64,000 bases of DNA, from NCBI GenBank assembly GCA_013400975.1, contig WBMZ01005367.1, forward strand, positions 124,001 through 188,000. Reading direction: 5' to 3'. How positions within the stretch are numbered: the stretch's first letter is position 1; each line of letters begins with the position of its first letter. The translations under genes were made by a program, and so were the position numbers. Under the pieces are notes generated by a model. The model was not told the DNA's origin. It saw only the letters and a list, made by a program, of their open reading frames with translations, and did no database searches. The stretch comes from Atrichornis clamosus (taxonomy: Eukaryota; Chordata; Aves; Passeriformes; Menuridae). Positions 48,101 through 61,085 of the stretch are shown in pieces.

Positions 48101-51100
48101 TTCTATGTTCTTTCACAGAAGACTATTTTTATTTTTCTTGATAATTGCATTTGTAATAATAAGTGGGGAATGTTGAAGGATGTTGGAATTGAACTTAATG
48201 CTCATGCCCTGGAAAATTAGGAGTACATTTGGAGTAGTTATTTCAAGAAGCAGTGAAAGTTTCTGATGCCGTAATAGCTCAAAAGACCATTCTAGAAGAA
48301 AAACACTAAAAAATGTTTTAAGTACAAGGTGACAGAAGGTACAACAAGGAGATGAAAAAGAAATAAAAGTGAAACTAATGGATCATGGGTCCAAGAATGG
48401 GAGTGCTGGAGCTGGAGACAAGCTTTAGGTAGGGAAGACTTTCTGACATAAATCACAATTAATATATAAAGGTGTCTTTTTATCCATACTGTAGAACAGT
48501 ACTTCTACTGAGTATACAGTATTTTTCCTATCTTAATTTACAGCCAAAATAATTGGAGGATGGTGATGTTATACTGTCTGGCACAATGATTTGATCTACA
48601 TATTGTAGGAGGCTGCATGAATTCTGATGTTCTCATAAATTATAAAGGATGTCCCAGGAAACCAGTAACCTTTGATTTGTTCTTATTTTTAACAGTGGTC
48701 GGATGATGAGAACACTACAACACTTAAGGTAAGGTCCTGTAAAAGCCTAATCTGGGTTTGTCAGCAGTTTCCTTTCTGCAACCTTGTGATACAAACTTGT
48801 TGCTGATGAGATATCTCTTCCTGTATTTAACATTTTTCAGACCATTTTAGATGGATGGCAGTGTAGATATCTGTAACTTCAAAAAAGTTTTGCTGGCTTA
48901 ATTTTATTTAACTAAAAATAAAACACTTTTCTTCATCCCCAACAATCACACACTTGTTAGACTATAGGAAATGAACTGAAGTACAACTCTAAATATAGCT
49001 GTCTTTCATTTTCACCCCTTTGAGTATCTTCAAATTATTTAATCAGACTGGATCAGAAGAAATGAAGCTCCTGCAGCTCAATTTTCACAGCTCTTCTCTT
49101 AATGTGCCATTATTTCTTCCTAAGTACATTTCTTTCTATCATTTTTTTCCTTTTCCTGTCTTTATGGTCTTGCACTGTGTCTGGTGTGGAATCAGGATCG
49201 TAATGGATGCAAACCAGGTTTTCTTGATCTTTTTTTACATCTTTTTTTGAAACTTGCTGTTGCTCTGTCACTGTCAGAGTTAAAATACTCATGTCACTTG
49301 TCTGCCAGTGATACTGTGACTTCAGTCCTTTAGCTCCCTAATGTTCATCCTGGTGTGGAATTGTTCACGTTGGATTAGGTGCAGTATAATCACAGCCCTG
49401 CTTAGAGTGGTACTTCTGCTAGCACAGAATTTAAAGCCTAGAGTTTAAAACTAATACAAGCCAAATTTGTGCACACTAATATCTTCAGTTCAAATATTTA
49501 ACCTTTGACAAACTAGATTCTTTAAATTGTAAATTATTTAAAACAGGGAATTTAGGATCTGTCTTAACAGTTTGCAAAGCTTGTGGTAATGATGCTAAGT
49601 AGGTGATACCAGAGTTTTGAATCAGGTTCTGTTACAGTGTACAACACAATAAGGAAATACATAATTGAGAGGTATTATACCTGCCAGAAGAGCACAGGCC
49701 AAATGACTCTAGTGTATCTGGGTTAGTCTGCAGCTTCCTCATGAGGTGAAGAGCAGTGACAGACACTGATCTCTGCTCTGTGGTGACCTGAGGCAGGCCC
49801 TGAGGGAATGGCCTTAAGATGAGTCAGAGGAGGAGTACGTTGGATCTCAGGAAAAGGTTCTTCTCCCAGAGGGTGGTTGGGCACTGGAAGAGGCTCCCCA
49901 GGGAAGTGGTCACAGCACCGAGCCTGACAGAGTTCAAGGAGCATTTGGAAAATGCTCTCAGGCACGGGGTGACTCTTGGGGTGTCCTGTGCCAAGAGTTG
50001 GACTCGATGATCCTGATGGGTCCCTTCCAAGTCAGGATATTCTGGATTTTAAGTAGCAGTGTGAAAACTGGACAGGGAAACACTGAGGGACAGAATGTGT
50101 AAAGAACAGTGGGACAGGCTGGATATTGCTGTGCTGCATTCACTGTCAGCCCTAGGAGCATTCTTACCTTATTAATGATAAATCCAAGCTTATCATTCTC
50201 TATTGGTTTCTTGGCTCAGGGAGCACTGAATGTACTGGACTGTGATTATTTGGATTTGATGACCCACTTGAGTTGTCAGAACTTGTTTCCCTGACCCCTG
50301 CTGTAGCCTGAAGAACAGTTAGAATACAGGATTATAGACAATTCTTGTAATATTAATAACTTGCATTAATATTGATGGTTATAATGTCAAGCATTCAAAA
50401 TTTAGGATATGGTAGTGTCTAGCTTGTTTATGCAGTTGTAGAACTTTCCTCTTGTGTGTATATTTATTCCCTTGTGTTAATCCAATGACATGTTGGTAAC
50501 ATTTTCCTGAGGAGCTCAGTATGTGCTGGTATTACAGATATAGTAGGACTCCTGATTCCTGTCAAAACAAGAGGAGATTGGATCAGAATGCAGTGGATGA
50601 AGAGTTTCTAGAATCGACTGAAGGTCTAAAAATAAAGTAAAATAAGAGAAGTGGTTTTTTCGGTTTTCCAAGTGTAGTTTCCCGTGGAGACTAGGTGATG
50701 TACGAAGGAAAGGTTTGGAATGTTTGAAGTTCAGTCTAGGTCACTGCACTAAAATGTGAGAAGGTTTTTTTAAGTGTTTGCATTTGGGGAAGCTACAGTA
50801 AGGAGATGCCTAAAGGCATGTGGTTTTTTAATCACTTGTGTGGCTGTGAGGGCTTTGTTGTTTCAGAGACATCAGTTAGCTTTAGCCTAGAAGTTACCTC
50901 TGAGTTGAGTTTAAAAATATTCAGGCAGAAATAGTGTTCTTATATACTTCTTGCTGTAAATCCTGTTACAAGAAAAATCTTTGACATATACTTGAAATCC
51001 TTTCATATTGTTTTAAAGGTCAGCAACCTGGTTTTTTTCTATAGCACCACATTCAGAGTGGAGTTTTGAACATCCTGAAGACTTTTTTTTAAATCTTGTT

Positions 51101-54100
51101 CTTATGTTTCCAGTGTTCTTTACAAGGCAAGGTTTTCTAGTCCAACCTTTGCAGTGTGTCCTCTATTTTGAATCAATATATTGTTAAGGAGCTACTTTGA
51201 GACCTAATTTAAGAGCTGATTAGTTAAAGCATAACTAACATCTTATAAAACTAGAGCTTAAAGGATGAGCTGTCACTCAAATTGCCTATGAATTGATAAA
51301 GAGATGCTTAATTCTAAAATCACTCTTTAAAAGTTTAAGTACTATTGGATCTTATTTGTGTACAATAATCTACCATTGGGTATAAAACAACAGGTGAGTG
51401 TTTAAGGATTGGTGATTTGTGTGTTTGCTAGCTATTGTAGGTTTCATGATGAACGTTACGAAGTTTTGGGTTTTCTCCTGAAGTTCATGGTACTTGCTAG
51501 TAATGAGAGTGGGAACTGAAAACATTTTCAGTTTTCTCTGACTGAAAGAAGGAAAAATTTGATTATTAAGTGATTTACTTCCACAAATACATTATGTTTG
51601 TGGGGTTCATACTGATTCTGGACATGCTTTTTTTCTTCTACAATATGTATTCCTAATGGTATTTAGAAGATGGCTACACTTCACTGTTAAATGTATTGAA
51701 ATTGATATTTTTGCTGTTGTTCTTCATTCAGGCACCAGAATTTCCTGAGTTCACAGCTAAAGTTCAGGAAGCAATAAGTTCCTTGGGTGGTAGTGTTTTT
51801 CCTAAACTTAACTGGAGTGCTCCAAGGGTAAGAATGCTGACTCCCGAAACTTGTGACAGATGTTATCATGGAGAATTTTTTTTGTTTGTTTAACCTTAAT
51901 GCATTGGAAAGAAGCAAGGACTAGCCGTTCTGGTGAAGGAAGAAGTGATAGACAAGATGTCAGTGAAGTGGCTGATTAGACCTAGGCAGTGATGGTGCAT
52001 GTTTGGGGAAGCTGATGCAAGGCAGCACTGACTTTCTCATATAAAACCCTATATCCTGGTCACAGATGATTGTATGATGGTCAGGCTCTTCTTATTTAGG
52101 ATACTAGTTGAAAACTTTGCCTGGGGTAAAGATGAAAAGCCCCACAATTTTAAAAAAAGCAATAAACTTCCCTGTAGTTATTATTAGGTACTCTTAACTA
52201 TAGGGTAAGGATAGGTGCACCCAAGTATTGTTATATTGTATTCTCAAGAGACACTATGTTCAGTCAAGCATTCCAGAAATGTTCCGGGAAGCAGTAAGGC
52301 AAAAATTTAAAACTTTTTTTTTTAATGGATTTGCTCTGCTTTCATTAGAATATTCGTAAAAACCCTGTAACTATTGTGTCTCTTTTAACAGCTAATGAAG
52401 TTTTCCTCAAAACAAAAATTTCTGCGTGTATTTCAAATGTTGCATAATATTTAGATAGATCTGCAGCTTGCATTACTTCCTGCTAGTAAAGGTATATTTC
52501 TGTATCTCCTTGTTTCTTTAGGATGCCTACTGGATAGCAATGAACAGCTCTCTGAAATGTAAAGCTCTCAGTGACATCTTCCTCCTCTTCAAGAGTTCAG
52601 ACTTCATAACTCGTGACCTCACGCAGCCGTAAGTAGATTTCTAGCAGACAATCTTATGCCCAGCCAGAAAACACAGAAAAGCAAAGCAGAAAGGCATTAA
52701 AGCAACACATGCAACTAGTGTGCTCTGACACTATGGACTAAGGCCATTTTTATGGAGTTGCTTTCCAGAAGAAGTGATGCTTTAGTCTTGTTATTCTTGG
52801 GATTTTTTACCTTCTCACCCCTCTTGGTGTTTACTTGTTGCTACCCTCCTTATTGGTTCCAATTCTTATGATAATACAGTGTAACTTTACCATGTCTTTT
52901 TCAAATTTTAAAGCTGTTGAGGTTTGTGTGGCTGCCTGGAAAGTGCCTGACACTTCTGCTAACATATTTCTAGAGCTCCTTCTGAACCCAAATTCTTGTA
53001 GCTCTTGGAACAAATACATTCCAGGTGACTAAGGATAGCAATTACAGATAAAATTATAAGTATGATGTACTTGAGGCATATTTTTATCTGCTCACATGAA
53101 GGGAGTACTTAATTGTATAGGAACAGTTTTCTCCTGTAGGACCTGCATCTGATGGATTTATGTCACTCATTTCTAAAATACAGCATTTTTCTCAAAGAAA
53201 ATGAAATTACTGGAGTTTGATATTTCTGTTACTATGGTTACTTCCCCCTCCCCCAGACAAGCAGAATTTCAAAGAAAAGTGGTAGTCCATGGTTTGGTAT
53301 CTGAGAGATTGTTTTCCAGTAATTATTCAATACTTATTTACATTACTGAATTTTTTTAGGAGCCTCAGTCGAATGCAGAGCCCTTTTTCTAGGTGCCTTA
53401 TAGGGGGTTACAGAGCATAACAGTCTCATGTCAAGTGGCCTGTGACTTGATAACATTTCCTGTTTAAAGTGTGAAACCAGTTGCATTAATGCTGTACAAC
53501 TGTCTTCTTTTTTGTTCCTGCAACTCTAATGACACTGTCTTCCCCAGTTTTTTGGTACACGAGGGAAAAAACCAAAGGGCAGTATCTCATCCTTATCTCT
53601 GCACTGACGGAGTGGCAGCAAGGCTGTCAGTGCAATTCTGATGCTGGGTTTTCCATCCTGTCTAACCTGCAATGTTGTGAGGTGCTGGGGAAGAAACTGA
53701 GGAGGAGGGGAGAAGATGTTGGAGTGAGGAGACAGTTTGAAAAGTATGTTGTGCTTGGGAAACAACTGTGAGCATTGAGAATTCATGATTCTGGGATCAC
53801 AGAGGATGAAATGGATGGGGAAGATGAGAAATCTATAGTTTACATTTCAGAGGTGAGTGAATAGTGATTGTCAGAAGACTTAGGTGCCCTACCAAGGAGC
53901 TGCTTTTCATGGTTTCCTCTAATGAGAGGTGGGGTGTCTGGAGGACCCTCAGAGGGTTCAGCAGTAAAATTTAATGTCTCTTTTGTTACAGTGGCTTTCA
54001 GAACTGATTATTAGGTAGGTCTGAGAAGAACTGCATCCTTTGTACCATCCTTTTGTGAATGTTAAATAATATAGGTTTTGTATTCTATTATCCTCATGTG

Positions 54101-57100
54101 TAAAGAGGTCCAGCAAAAAGTATCCAGAGCTCCTTGCAGAATTCCTGTTTGGTTAACCATTCTCCAATGAGTTTGGGAGACAAGCAAGTGTTTAGCAAGT
54201 GCCAGTTGATTTAGATATGGCAATTCTGTCTGTGTGTTCATTTGTATGGTAGCATGAATTGGTTCAACAACCTTTACTGATACTGAAATCAGTGCATTTT
54301 CTGTCAGGTTTAATCTCATATCTGGTGCAGTCAGTGCCTCAGCTCTTCACCTTGTCCCCTGCAGTCAGCACTGGCTTGGTGGGAGAGGCAGTGAAGACGT
54401 TCTAGTTGCTGTGGTGTGAGATTTCGCAGCATGGGTGTTACCTTGAACCAGCAGTCATTTCACCTTAAGTTCACACCAGACTAAGAGCAGTAGTGCCTGA
54501 GCAGCCCATAGCAGGGACACTGCCTTCTCCTGATCCAGCTGTGGGAGAATAACCTCCAGCAGAAAGGCAGCAGCTCAAATTCCAGTGGTCCAGTCCATTT
54601 AGGCTCCTCTCCCAATGTGATAAGACCACATGCACCACGAGATAGCACAGCTCAGCTAAGGTGGTAAATAAGTAAAGCTTATGACATGATTGTGGGAAAT
54701 CACCTTGGTCTCTGTGTGTCTTGTATTTTATGAATATGTCATACTTGATTAAAGCATATATTATTGTCCAGTCTCTGCATGGTATTTCTAAATTACAAAG
54801 TTATTTGCACAAAATGTCCCCAAGCAGTGCAATGATTATTGCTAAATGGAAACAGTGGTCTTCCTTAATTATACTATTGATTAGCTGCCAGTTCACTAGT
54901 CCTTAGTAAGCAGAAATTAAAAATGTAGCTGGCATAAGAACCTGAAGTGCTGAACAAATGAAAATTACATACATAATGCATCCAAATCCCTTGGAAGGAC
55001 TACTTGAAGGGAGGATAAATGGACTATATTTCTACTTCTTTAATTAATACTCAGTATGGTCTAAAATTTTCTCGCCCTGCATAAGTAACAGCTGAAATGC
55101 TGAATACCCTTTTTTTTGTTGTTTTATTTCCTGTTCAATTGTATGAACTTAAAAATTTGCTTCATGGGTCATAATTTGGTAAACATTTTGCAATGGCAAT
55201 TTGTAGATCTGATTTTTAATCTAGACATTTAGACCAGTGATGTGGAACTTAAGGCAAACCACTCTCTTTGCCTTTTTCTTCCTCTCCCATTTCCTATCTG
55301 CCTCCATACATTGTTCAGGTCAGGGAATGCCCTTGCTGTAATTCTCAACTGTCTCAAGTTCTGAGAGAACTTCAGCCATGTAATACTTCGATACAAACCA
55401 TGAAAAATTATGGTCTCAATGCAAATATACTGAGCATGATTAGATAAACTCTGACTGTTTTAAAAGTTTGGATTCTCTCATGATGTTGACACTTCGATTG
55501 AAAAGTTCAGACTAATGAATTAACTTCCCTGCTTGTTAATTTTATATAAATTAACAAGACTTCAGAGCAATGTACTCATTAAAGTACTTGATGTTGTTTC
55601 TGCTTCAAAGTCAGAATTGTATTTTACTTAGCTGAGTTCACAAAAAAAATCATGTGGGTGGTGTGATCCTAAACTTTTCAGGCTTTAATGTAGGCTTTCA
55701 GAAACTTAGTGTTGTGGATATGTGATTAAAAAAAACCCTTTCTAAGTAGGATTCCTGTTAAGTAATTAAAACTCCTCTTTTAAACAAAAATCTCTTTAAA
55801 GCCCTGATGAGTGTATTGGTTTAGAACACAGTTTTCTTCCTTGTGGTTAGAATGGGTGGATTATGTTTTGTTAAAACATGATTGATTGCCCACCTTGAGC
55901 CTGTTAGAAATATTCAGAATACTTCTAATGATGTGATAATGCCTCTTTAATTATAAGATAATGTTGATATCATGTTCATTAATAAACCTTGAAAACTTCT
56001 CAGAGATTGTTCCTGTTCTACAGGACAGTACAGGATGGTTTAAATGCTGAAGTGTTTTTATTTTTCCATTTAAGGATCACAACCATAGAGGTGAAATAAG
56101 TCTTGTAAGTTTAGCCTTGTTGAAAAGCAAATGAATGCAGAGAACATCTTTTGCAGGAATTGCCCTTTGACTTGTGGTAGAGGTTCAGCATGAGATACAT
56201 TTTAAATTTATTTAGGTGTTTATAAGAGTTCTTGGGTTAAAATTTAAGTGCCTGTTTCTGACAACTCAGTTGAGAAAATCTGCTCTTGAGCAAGGTTTAG
56301 CCCATCAGGCTCCTAAGCACACACTTTAAAACCTAGCAAATGTTTCAGTCCTTGATTTTAGGTTAGCAGTCTGACTCCATTTGTGATACCAGACTTAATG
56401 TTTCTGATATTGAATTCCAAATTGTAAAGAAGTTACAAAGTTTTTCTGAGAGGTGGAGGAACACAGCCTGTGTTCTCCGAACAGAACATAGGAGGCAGTA
56501 TTGGATCATGAAGATGTGCCTTGGCACTCCAATACCTTGTCACAAGAACAGGAGTTGTTGGTTTAGGCTTTAGCATAAGCTGTTTCAAGGTAGGCAGTTC
56601 CACACGAGAGGATGTGGAAAATGAGGCCTTTGAAGATGATTTTTTTTTTGGTGAGGTTTTACTCTCATACCGTTTTTCCTAGCAATTTACAGTGTAGTTC
56701 AAGATCCTCTTTTGAATGGTGCATGAATTTCCTATTTCTTTTAGTCCTTAAAGTTCCAGCAAGGTTTGGTATTCAAAGAATAAAGATACAGTTCAAAGGC
56801 TGTTAGAAGCCTTTCCTTAGATTTTTTTTTTTTAATTAAGGTTTTAAAATAAACTATGAGATAATAGCAGGGAAGTATCAGTTACAGAATAAATTTTACA
56901 ATTCTTATCATATTCATAATAGTTTCTAATTATCCACAGAATAATCTCGTGATTTGCAAATGAGTTCATGGCTTTCTTAGCAGGGTAGGTACTGGAGATC
57001 TTGCAGACCTTCTTAAATTGCTTTTCTCAGTATTGAAAACTGACTTGCATAATGGTTTTGTGTAGTGTGTCCTGTGGTCAAGTATATGCATTTGGAGTTT

Positions 57101-60100
57101 GACACAGTGCCACATGTAAAGAGACCTTGATCCTTCTGTTCTGGACATCTACGTATAACTCTGTGAAAAAGCTGTTGATCACAACACAGGCCTATAAGGA
57201 AAAGAGTTTGATCCCTTCACCCACAGTATTCAAAATGACAGTTTTCAGAGGCTTCAGAAAATACAGCCCAGATATGTGTCAATTTGGGGCTCCTGAAGTC
57301 TTTCTGCTTGTTCTTTCAAGTACTTCCAAACCTGAATAGGGTGTGGGTTAAAGACACCCCACTTAGCATTTTGCCTCTAGTGATCAAAAGGCCTTGTGCA
57401 TGGCACAAAAAGACTTGTGTATGTGTGATACACGAGTTCAGATGGGTCTCAACAGTTAATGCTACAATAAGCTGATAAAAAGCATAAAATTGCAACCTCA
57501 AGTTGCCCAGAATTTACCCCCCAAACAGGGATAGCCTTTTGTTGATGAAAACTCATGATAATATTTAGAAGGAAGACTAGATTGCGAAAACATGAGTTTA
57601 TTTTGTCTTTCACTGTGTTCTCACATTTTTCTCCCATTTGTACTCAATTCTCTGGCATTAAGGCTCAAGAAAAATACCCTTACTGTGTCTTGCAGTATTT
57701 TTGCCTGTGTTCATCATTTTGCCTGTTTGCTTGATTTGGCAGCAATACCTGCACGGTGTGAGCGGCTTGGAATGGCACCCAAGGATTTCATTTTCTGACT
57801 TACAAGGAAAGAGGGAGCATCTTTCCACATACCTCTTACCCAAAATATTTTAGGGTTGAATTAGGGAATAATTTTGATTGTTTATGAGGCTGGGGTTTTA
57901 TAACTGCTGGAAAAGACTCTGTGTTATTGGAATGAAGCAGATAGCAGTTACTCAAATCTCAGATATGGAAGTCTCTGAGAAGTAATAAAGGTGCTTGTGT
58001 GCAGGGACTGTAAAACTCCATGTGCTGGACTTCAGCTGCCTTTATAGATATAGTTTGATATTTGCTTTGTGTGTTTATGGGGACGTATTTCCTTCACCAT
58101 GATAGGCATATATTCTAGTAAGGAAAGAATTTTGAGTCTAGCAAAACTGTGAGCTCTCATGGGTTTGTTTCTGTTGCCTTGACAGTTCTTAAATTGTGGG
58201 GAATCTAAACTGTAGTTGAAGGATGTTATCTGTTTACACAGGCTTACAGATATGTATGTATATATGATGTGTTTGATCACAGTACTTTTGGAAAGCCTGC
58301 CTGTATTGCCCTACTTTTCTGTGTGTTGTGGATATTAGAGTCTAAACTAAAATGTGTGAAATTTATTTCTGCTGGCAGCATACAGAATGAACTCTTACGA
58401 TAGCTCTTCACTTCCAACCAAAGGCTGGGCAGCCATGTCTTACAAATGCAATGTTCATGTGAGACTTCTGGGTTGCTTAATGAAGTTCACTGCCAGAAGG
58501 AGATCATATAAATGTTGCATTTGGGACTATTGCTCAGCAGTGACCCTTAACACAGTTCTGTGCTTCTGAGTAGTTTGTTGCCAATAAGGTCAGGGAGTAG
58601 GACTGAGAGGAAAATGCATGTTCTTTTGTGAATTCCTTTTGAAAGTTACAGAATCTATTGCGAGGTTTACTGTAAAATGACAAAAAGGCACATGGAAGTT
58701 CACTTGGGTTACAACTGCCTCCATTCTTGATAGTTCCTGAAAGGAGACCCGCAGAGCCAGCTACTCACAAGGGACAAGAACTTGACATCTGTTTGCAGTT
58801 ATGGAAATAGTTTTGTTTATTCCCACTCTCAAGAGATTTGTAGGAGTATTTCTTAAGGCTCTTAATTTAGAAAGATACCATGCTATGGATTCAGAAGTTC
58901 CAAGTGGCAGCGCTGTTTTACATCCTTTATTCAAGGAAATGAACTGCTGTAAGGCATGATGATGTGTCTCTGTTGTGTGGTTTGGGAAGTTAAACATTAA
59001 AAGTACTCAGGAAAACATACTGCAGTGAAACTGGATTAGATTGCTCAAATTTATCAGGTTTTTTGAGAATTCAGTTATGCCAACATAACAATACAAGGGG
59101 AAAGGAGCAGCACTGTTGATTCAAACAGAAATAAATCAACACTGAATAAACACACACATCCCTGTCCAGATTTAAGTGCTTACAAATTGCACTAGAAGAA
59201 AATAGGTGATTTTTTTTTTCCACCTGATAACTGTCAAAAGGAGGGCTGTTATTATGTATTGGAAATAATTTAACAATAGTTTTTATATTTCAGTTTGCGG
59301 TTATTTTTCTCACTATGGCTAGAATCTTACACATAAAGCAGATTTTGAAGCCTGTGCCTTACTTTTCCAGATTTATTCACTGTACTGATGATTCCCCTGA
59401 TCCTTCCTTGAACTATGAGGTAGGACTCTTTGAATGATTTCTTAGTAATTTAAAGGCATTGCTCACAGTCTGGGTGACATTTGTGCTTGGGTGTGTGTCC
59501 ATAAAATGTGTTATGTTTGTTTTATATGTGTTGCTTGGGATATGAGGGGAAGTCTGGTTCAGCACTGCAGGTCATAAGAAGTTCATTTATTTGCAGATCA
59601 GGTGAGCTAAAGTGCAGACTTGAGAAGCTTCCTTGCAATGTCTTTTCATGTCTGTCAGGTTTTGACAGGAAGGATGAGTTCAGTAGCAGAAAGTTGTATA
59701 TTCTTGATGAACATCACACTGAGGTTACTAAGGAAGAGGCTTGCTGGAGTTGCTGGTGACATCCTGAACTGTAGTGGTCTGTTCTGTGTTGTTTGCTATG
59801 TTTGTTACCAGATTAAAATGTTCAGCTAGAGGTGCTTTAAACTGTTAATGTGGAGCTGTTGCTTTTATGGTAACATCTAGTCATCTCTCTAATAATAGGC
59901 TTTATGTAAATATAACATTTGTCATCATCCTGTGGGCTTAAAGGGCTTTTGAAAAGTGAATGAACCCTGTTTTATTTTAAAGCACTATCAAGTGTGCTTT
60001 AAAGATACAGGACATTTAAAGAGTGGAACAAAGAGTTTCGTGTTTACACTGTAGTTAGGAATGTCATCTTTGATTACTGCAGTTTTTCTGCTGCAGTTGA

Positions 60101-61085
60101 TAGGTGTTGGGAGTTTCCCTTTCCGGGAGCAGTAACTGGGGCCTTCAAAAACATGGATCCTTCTGAATACTTCAGCTTAGGAAATGTAGAAACTTGAGAA
60201 AGTGCCAGAGAGATGCTTTAATTACCAGGCAGTCTGTCCTATTGACTATAATAGTTTGCTTTCTATTTCTATCCCGTGTCCTTATTTTAACTGGTTTGCG
60301 CCTTCAAAGGCGTCACAGAATTCTGCTTGGGTGTGTACCAGAATAGAGGTTGATTTGGATAAATTTAATTCTGCTCATCAGCTCCTTTGACTAGGGAGCA
60401 ACTTTCTGCCAATTTCATGACAGATTTGTTGTGTTGTACAGCAGGGTTTTTATTTTCCATGCTTTATCATGAATGTAACTTGGAACTTGTTTCATAAATG
60501 ATTCCACAGTTATAAATACTGTACAGAGTGGAAGAGTATAAGATAATTAAAGTGGGAAGGGGCTTTGGGAGGTCTCCAGTCCATTCTCATACTCAAAGCT
60601 GGGTAAGGAATGAGACAATATTGTCTTGCTTGGCATTTTATCAAATCTATTCAGAAAAGCTCAGTGGGTGGAGGCTGCACAACCTCTGTGAGGAAACTAT
60701 TCCAATGCTTGACAGCCCTCATGGTTTCTTATGTCCAATCTGAACCTTTCTGCTTTAAACTAGTTTGGACTATATGGTCTTTAGAAGTGCCTTCCAACCA
60801 AAAGCATTCCATGATTCTCTGAAATTAATATTAAATCTAATTGCTTTTAAATATTTGCAAAGGTGGTTCTGTGAACTGCAGTTTAAGCTTGTTTTGTTTT
60901 CAAGTATCAGTGGTCATCATTGCAGCAAAACTGTTCATCTAAAAGGCAGACCTGTTGACAAAGAGATACTATTACCTTTCTGAAATAATACTTTGTTTTT
61001 CCTCTACAGCTTGTTCTTCGCAAATGGTGTGAACTAATCCCTGGTGCAGAATTCAGATGCTTTGTCAAGGAAAACAAGCTTTTAG
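44953..61085 (+). CDS. CDC123: Cell division cycle protein 123, eIF2 assembly chaperone (N-terminal 187 residues, 8 exons; 3' end outside window)
   Basis: Exons are 44953-45026, 46948-47019, 47868-47922, 48696-48728, 51732-51827, 52522-52628, 59371-59419 and 61010-61085. They total 562 nt, so the last exon ends in phase 1 and the gene continues beyond the window; the human protein has 336 residues. CDC123 is an ATP-grasp-fold cytosolic factor that binds eIF2 gamma and promotes eIF2 complex assembly, which translation initiation needs. The start reads MKKEQVAHCQFSVWYP, followed by VILPLPENVKEYLLDDGTLV, then an acidic linker (SDDAEEIQWSDDEN). Further blocks are FPKLNWSAPRDAYWIAMNSS, DIFLLFKSSDFITRD and ELIPGAEFRCFVKENKLL. 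The ATG sits inside a (GAG)n run with A at -3. All donors and acceptors are GT-AG; the intron after residue P of 'LTQP' is 6.7 kb. Confidence 0.96.
45139..45999 (+). repeat. CR1 LINE in CDC123 intron 1, split by a second CR1
   Basis: Sense CR1 sequence runs from 'gaggtgatcccgtccttcca' to 'cagcctcgagaa' (about 45317), is interrupted, then resumes at 'aagaagagatgactgagag' (about 45642). It runs on through 'gatccaggcttttctcagtg', 'aggaagttccacctgaacat' and 'ggagatattccaggactgtc' to 'cattctgggattctgtggg'. The two halves are contiguous relative to the CR1 pattern, so they are one element. Its 3' half matches the copy at 16149-16473. Confidence 0.9.
45318..45641 (-). repeat. CR1 LINE inserted inside another CR1
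   Basis: An antisense CR1 opens with 'tgacagaatagtttgggtta' and goes through 'tagagttccaacctcctgtc', 'gaccaggttgctccaagccc', 'aagaacttcttcctaaaatc' and 'gaatccattccctcttgtcc' to 'cttctggtactggaag'. It sits in the middle of the sense CR1 and is therefore younger. It resembles the copy at 30021-30268. Confidence 0.9.
46000..46947 (+). other. CDC123: Rest of CDC123 intron 1
   Basis: A moderately GC-rich stretch (46000-46270) directly after the CR1 is unclassified. Frames open on both strands there show no recognisable protein. The remainder is AT-rich intron ending in the TTTTTTCCAG acceptor. Confidence 0.6.
48729..51731 (+). other. CDC123: CDC123 intron 4 (3.0 kb)
   Basis: Phase-0 intron between the 33-nt exon encoding WSDDENTTTLK and the exon starting APEFPEF. 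It contains one sense CR1 (49729-50045). No other feature is recognised. Confidence 0.7.
49729..50045 (+). repeat. CR1 LINE 3' end in CDC123 intron 4
   Basis: Sense CR1: 'cactgatctctgctctgtgg', 'aggaaaaggttcttctccca', 'gagggtggttgggcactgga', 'gaagtggtcacagcaccgag' and 'gagttggactcgatgatcct', ending 'caggatattctgg'. It is the complement-strand counterpart of the subfamily at 32328-32735. Confidence 0.9.
52629..59370 (+). other. CDC123: CDC123 intron 6 (6.7 kb), no recognised content
   Basis: The longest gene-free stretch of the window. I searched it for coding blocks, CR1 ends, tRNA-like boxes and tandem repeats, and only short A- or T-runs stand out. Open frames of 60-86 codons look random. 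Confidence 0.65.
60536..60756 (-). repeat. Old, diverged CR1 fragment
   Basis: 'agtgggaaggggctttggga', 'ggtctccagtccattctcat', 'ggaaactattccaatgcttg', 'acagccctcatggtttctta' and 'tgtccaatctgaacctttct' follow the reverse CR1 pattern with many changes. It abuts an oppositely oriented piece at 60758. Confidence 0.7.
60758..60822 (+). repeat. Short sense CR1 3'-end remnant
   Basis: 'gtttggactatatggtcttt', 'agaagtgccttccaaccaaa' and 'agcattccatgattctctg' match the last 60-70 bases of a CR1 in sense orientation, directly next to the antisense piece. Confidence 0.7.

Larger units (their letters stand above)
59420..61009 (+). other. CDC123: CDC123 intron 7 (1.6 kb)
   Basis: Phase-0 intron between the exons ending SLNYE and starting LVLRKWCE. 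It contains two abutting, diverged CR1 pieces at 60536-60822; the rest is unclassified. Confidence 0.7.
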
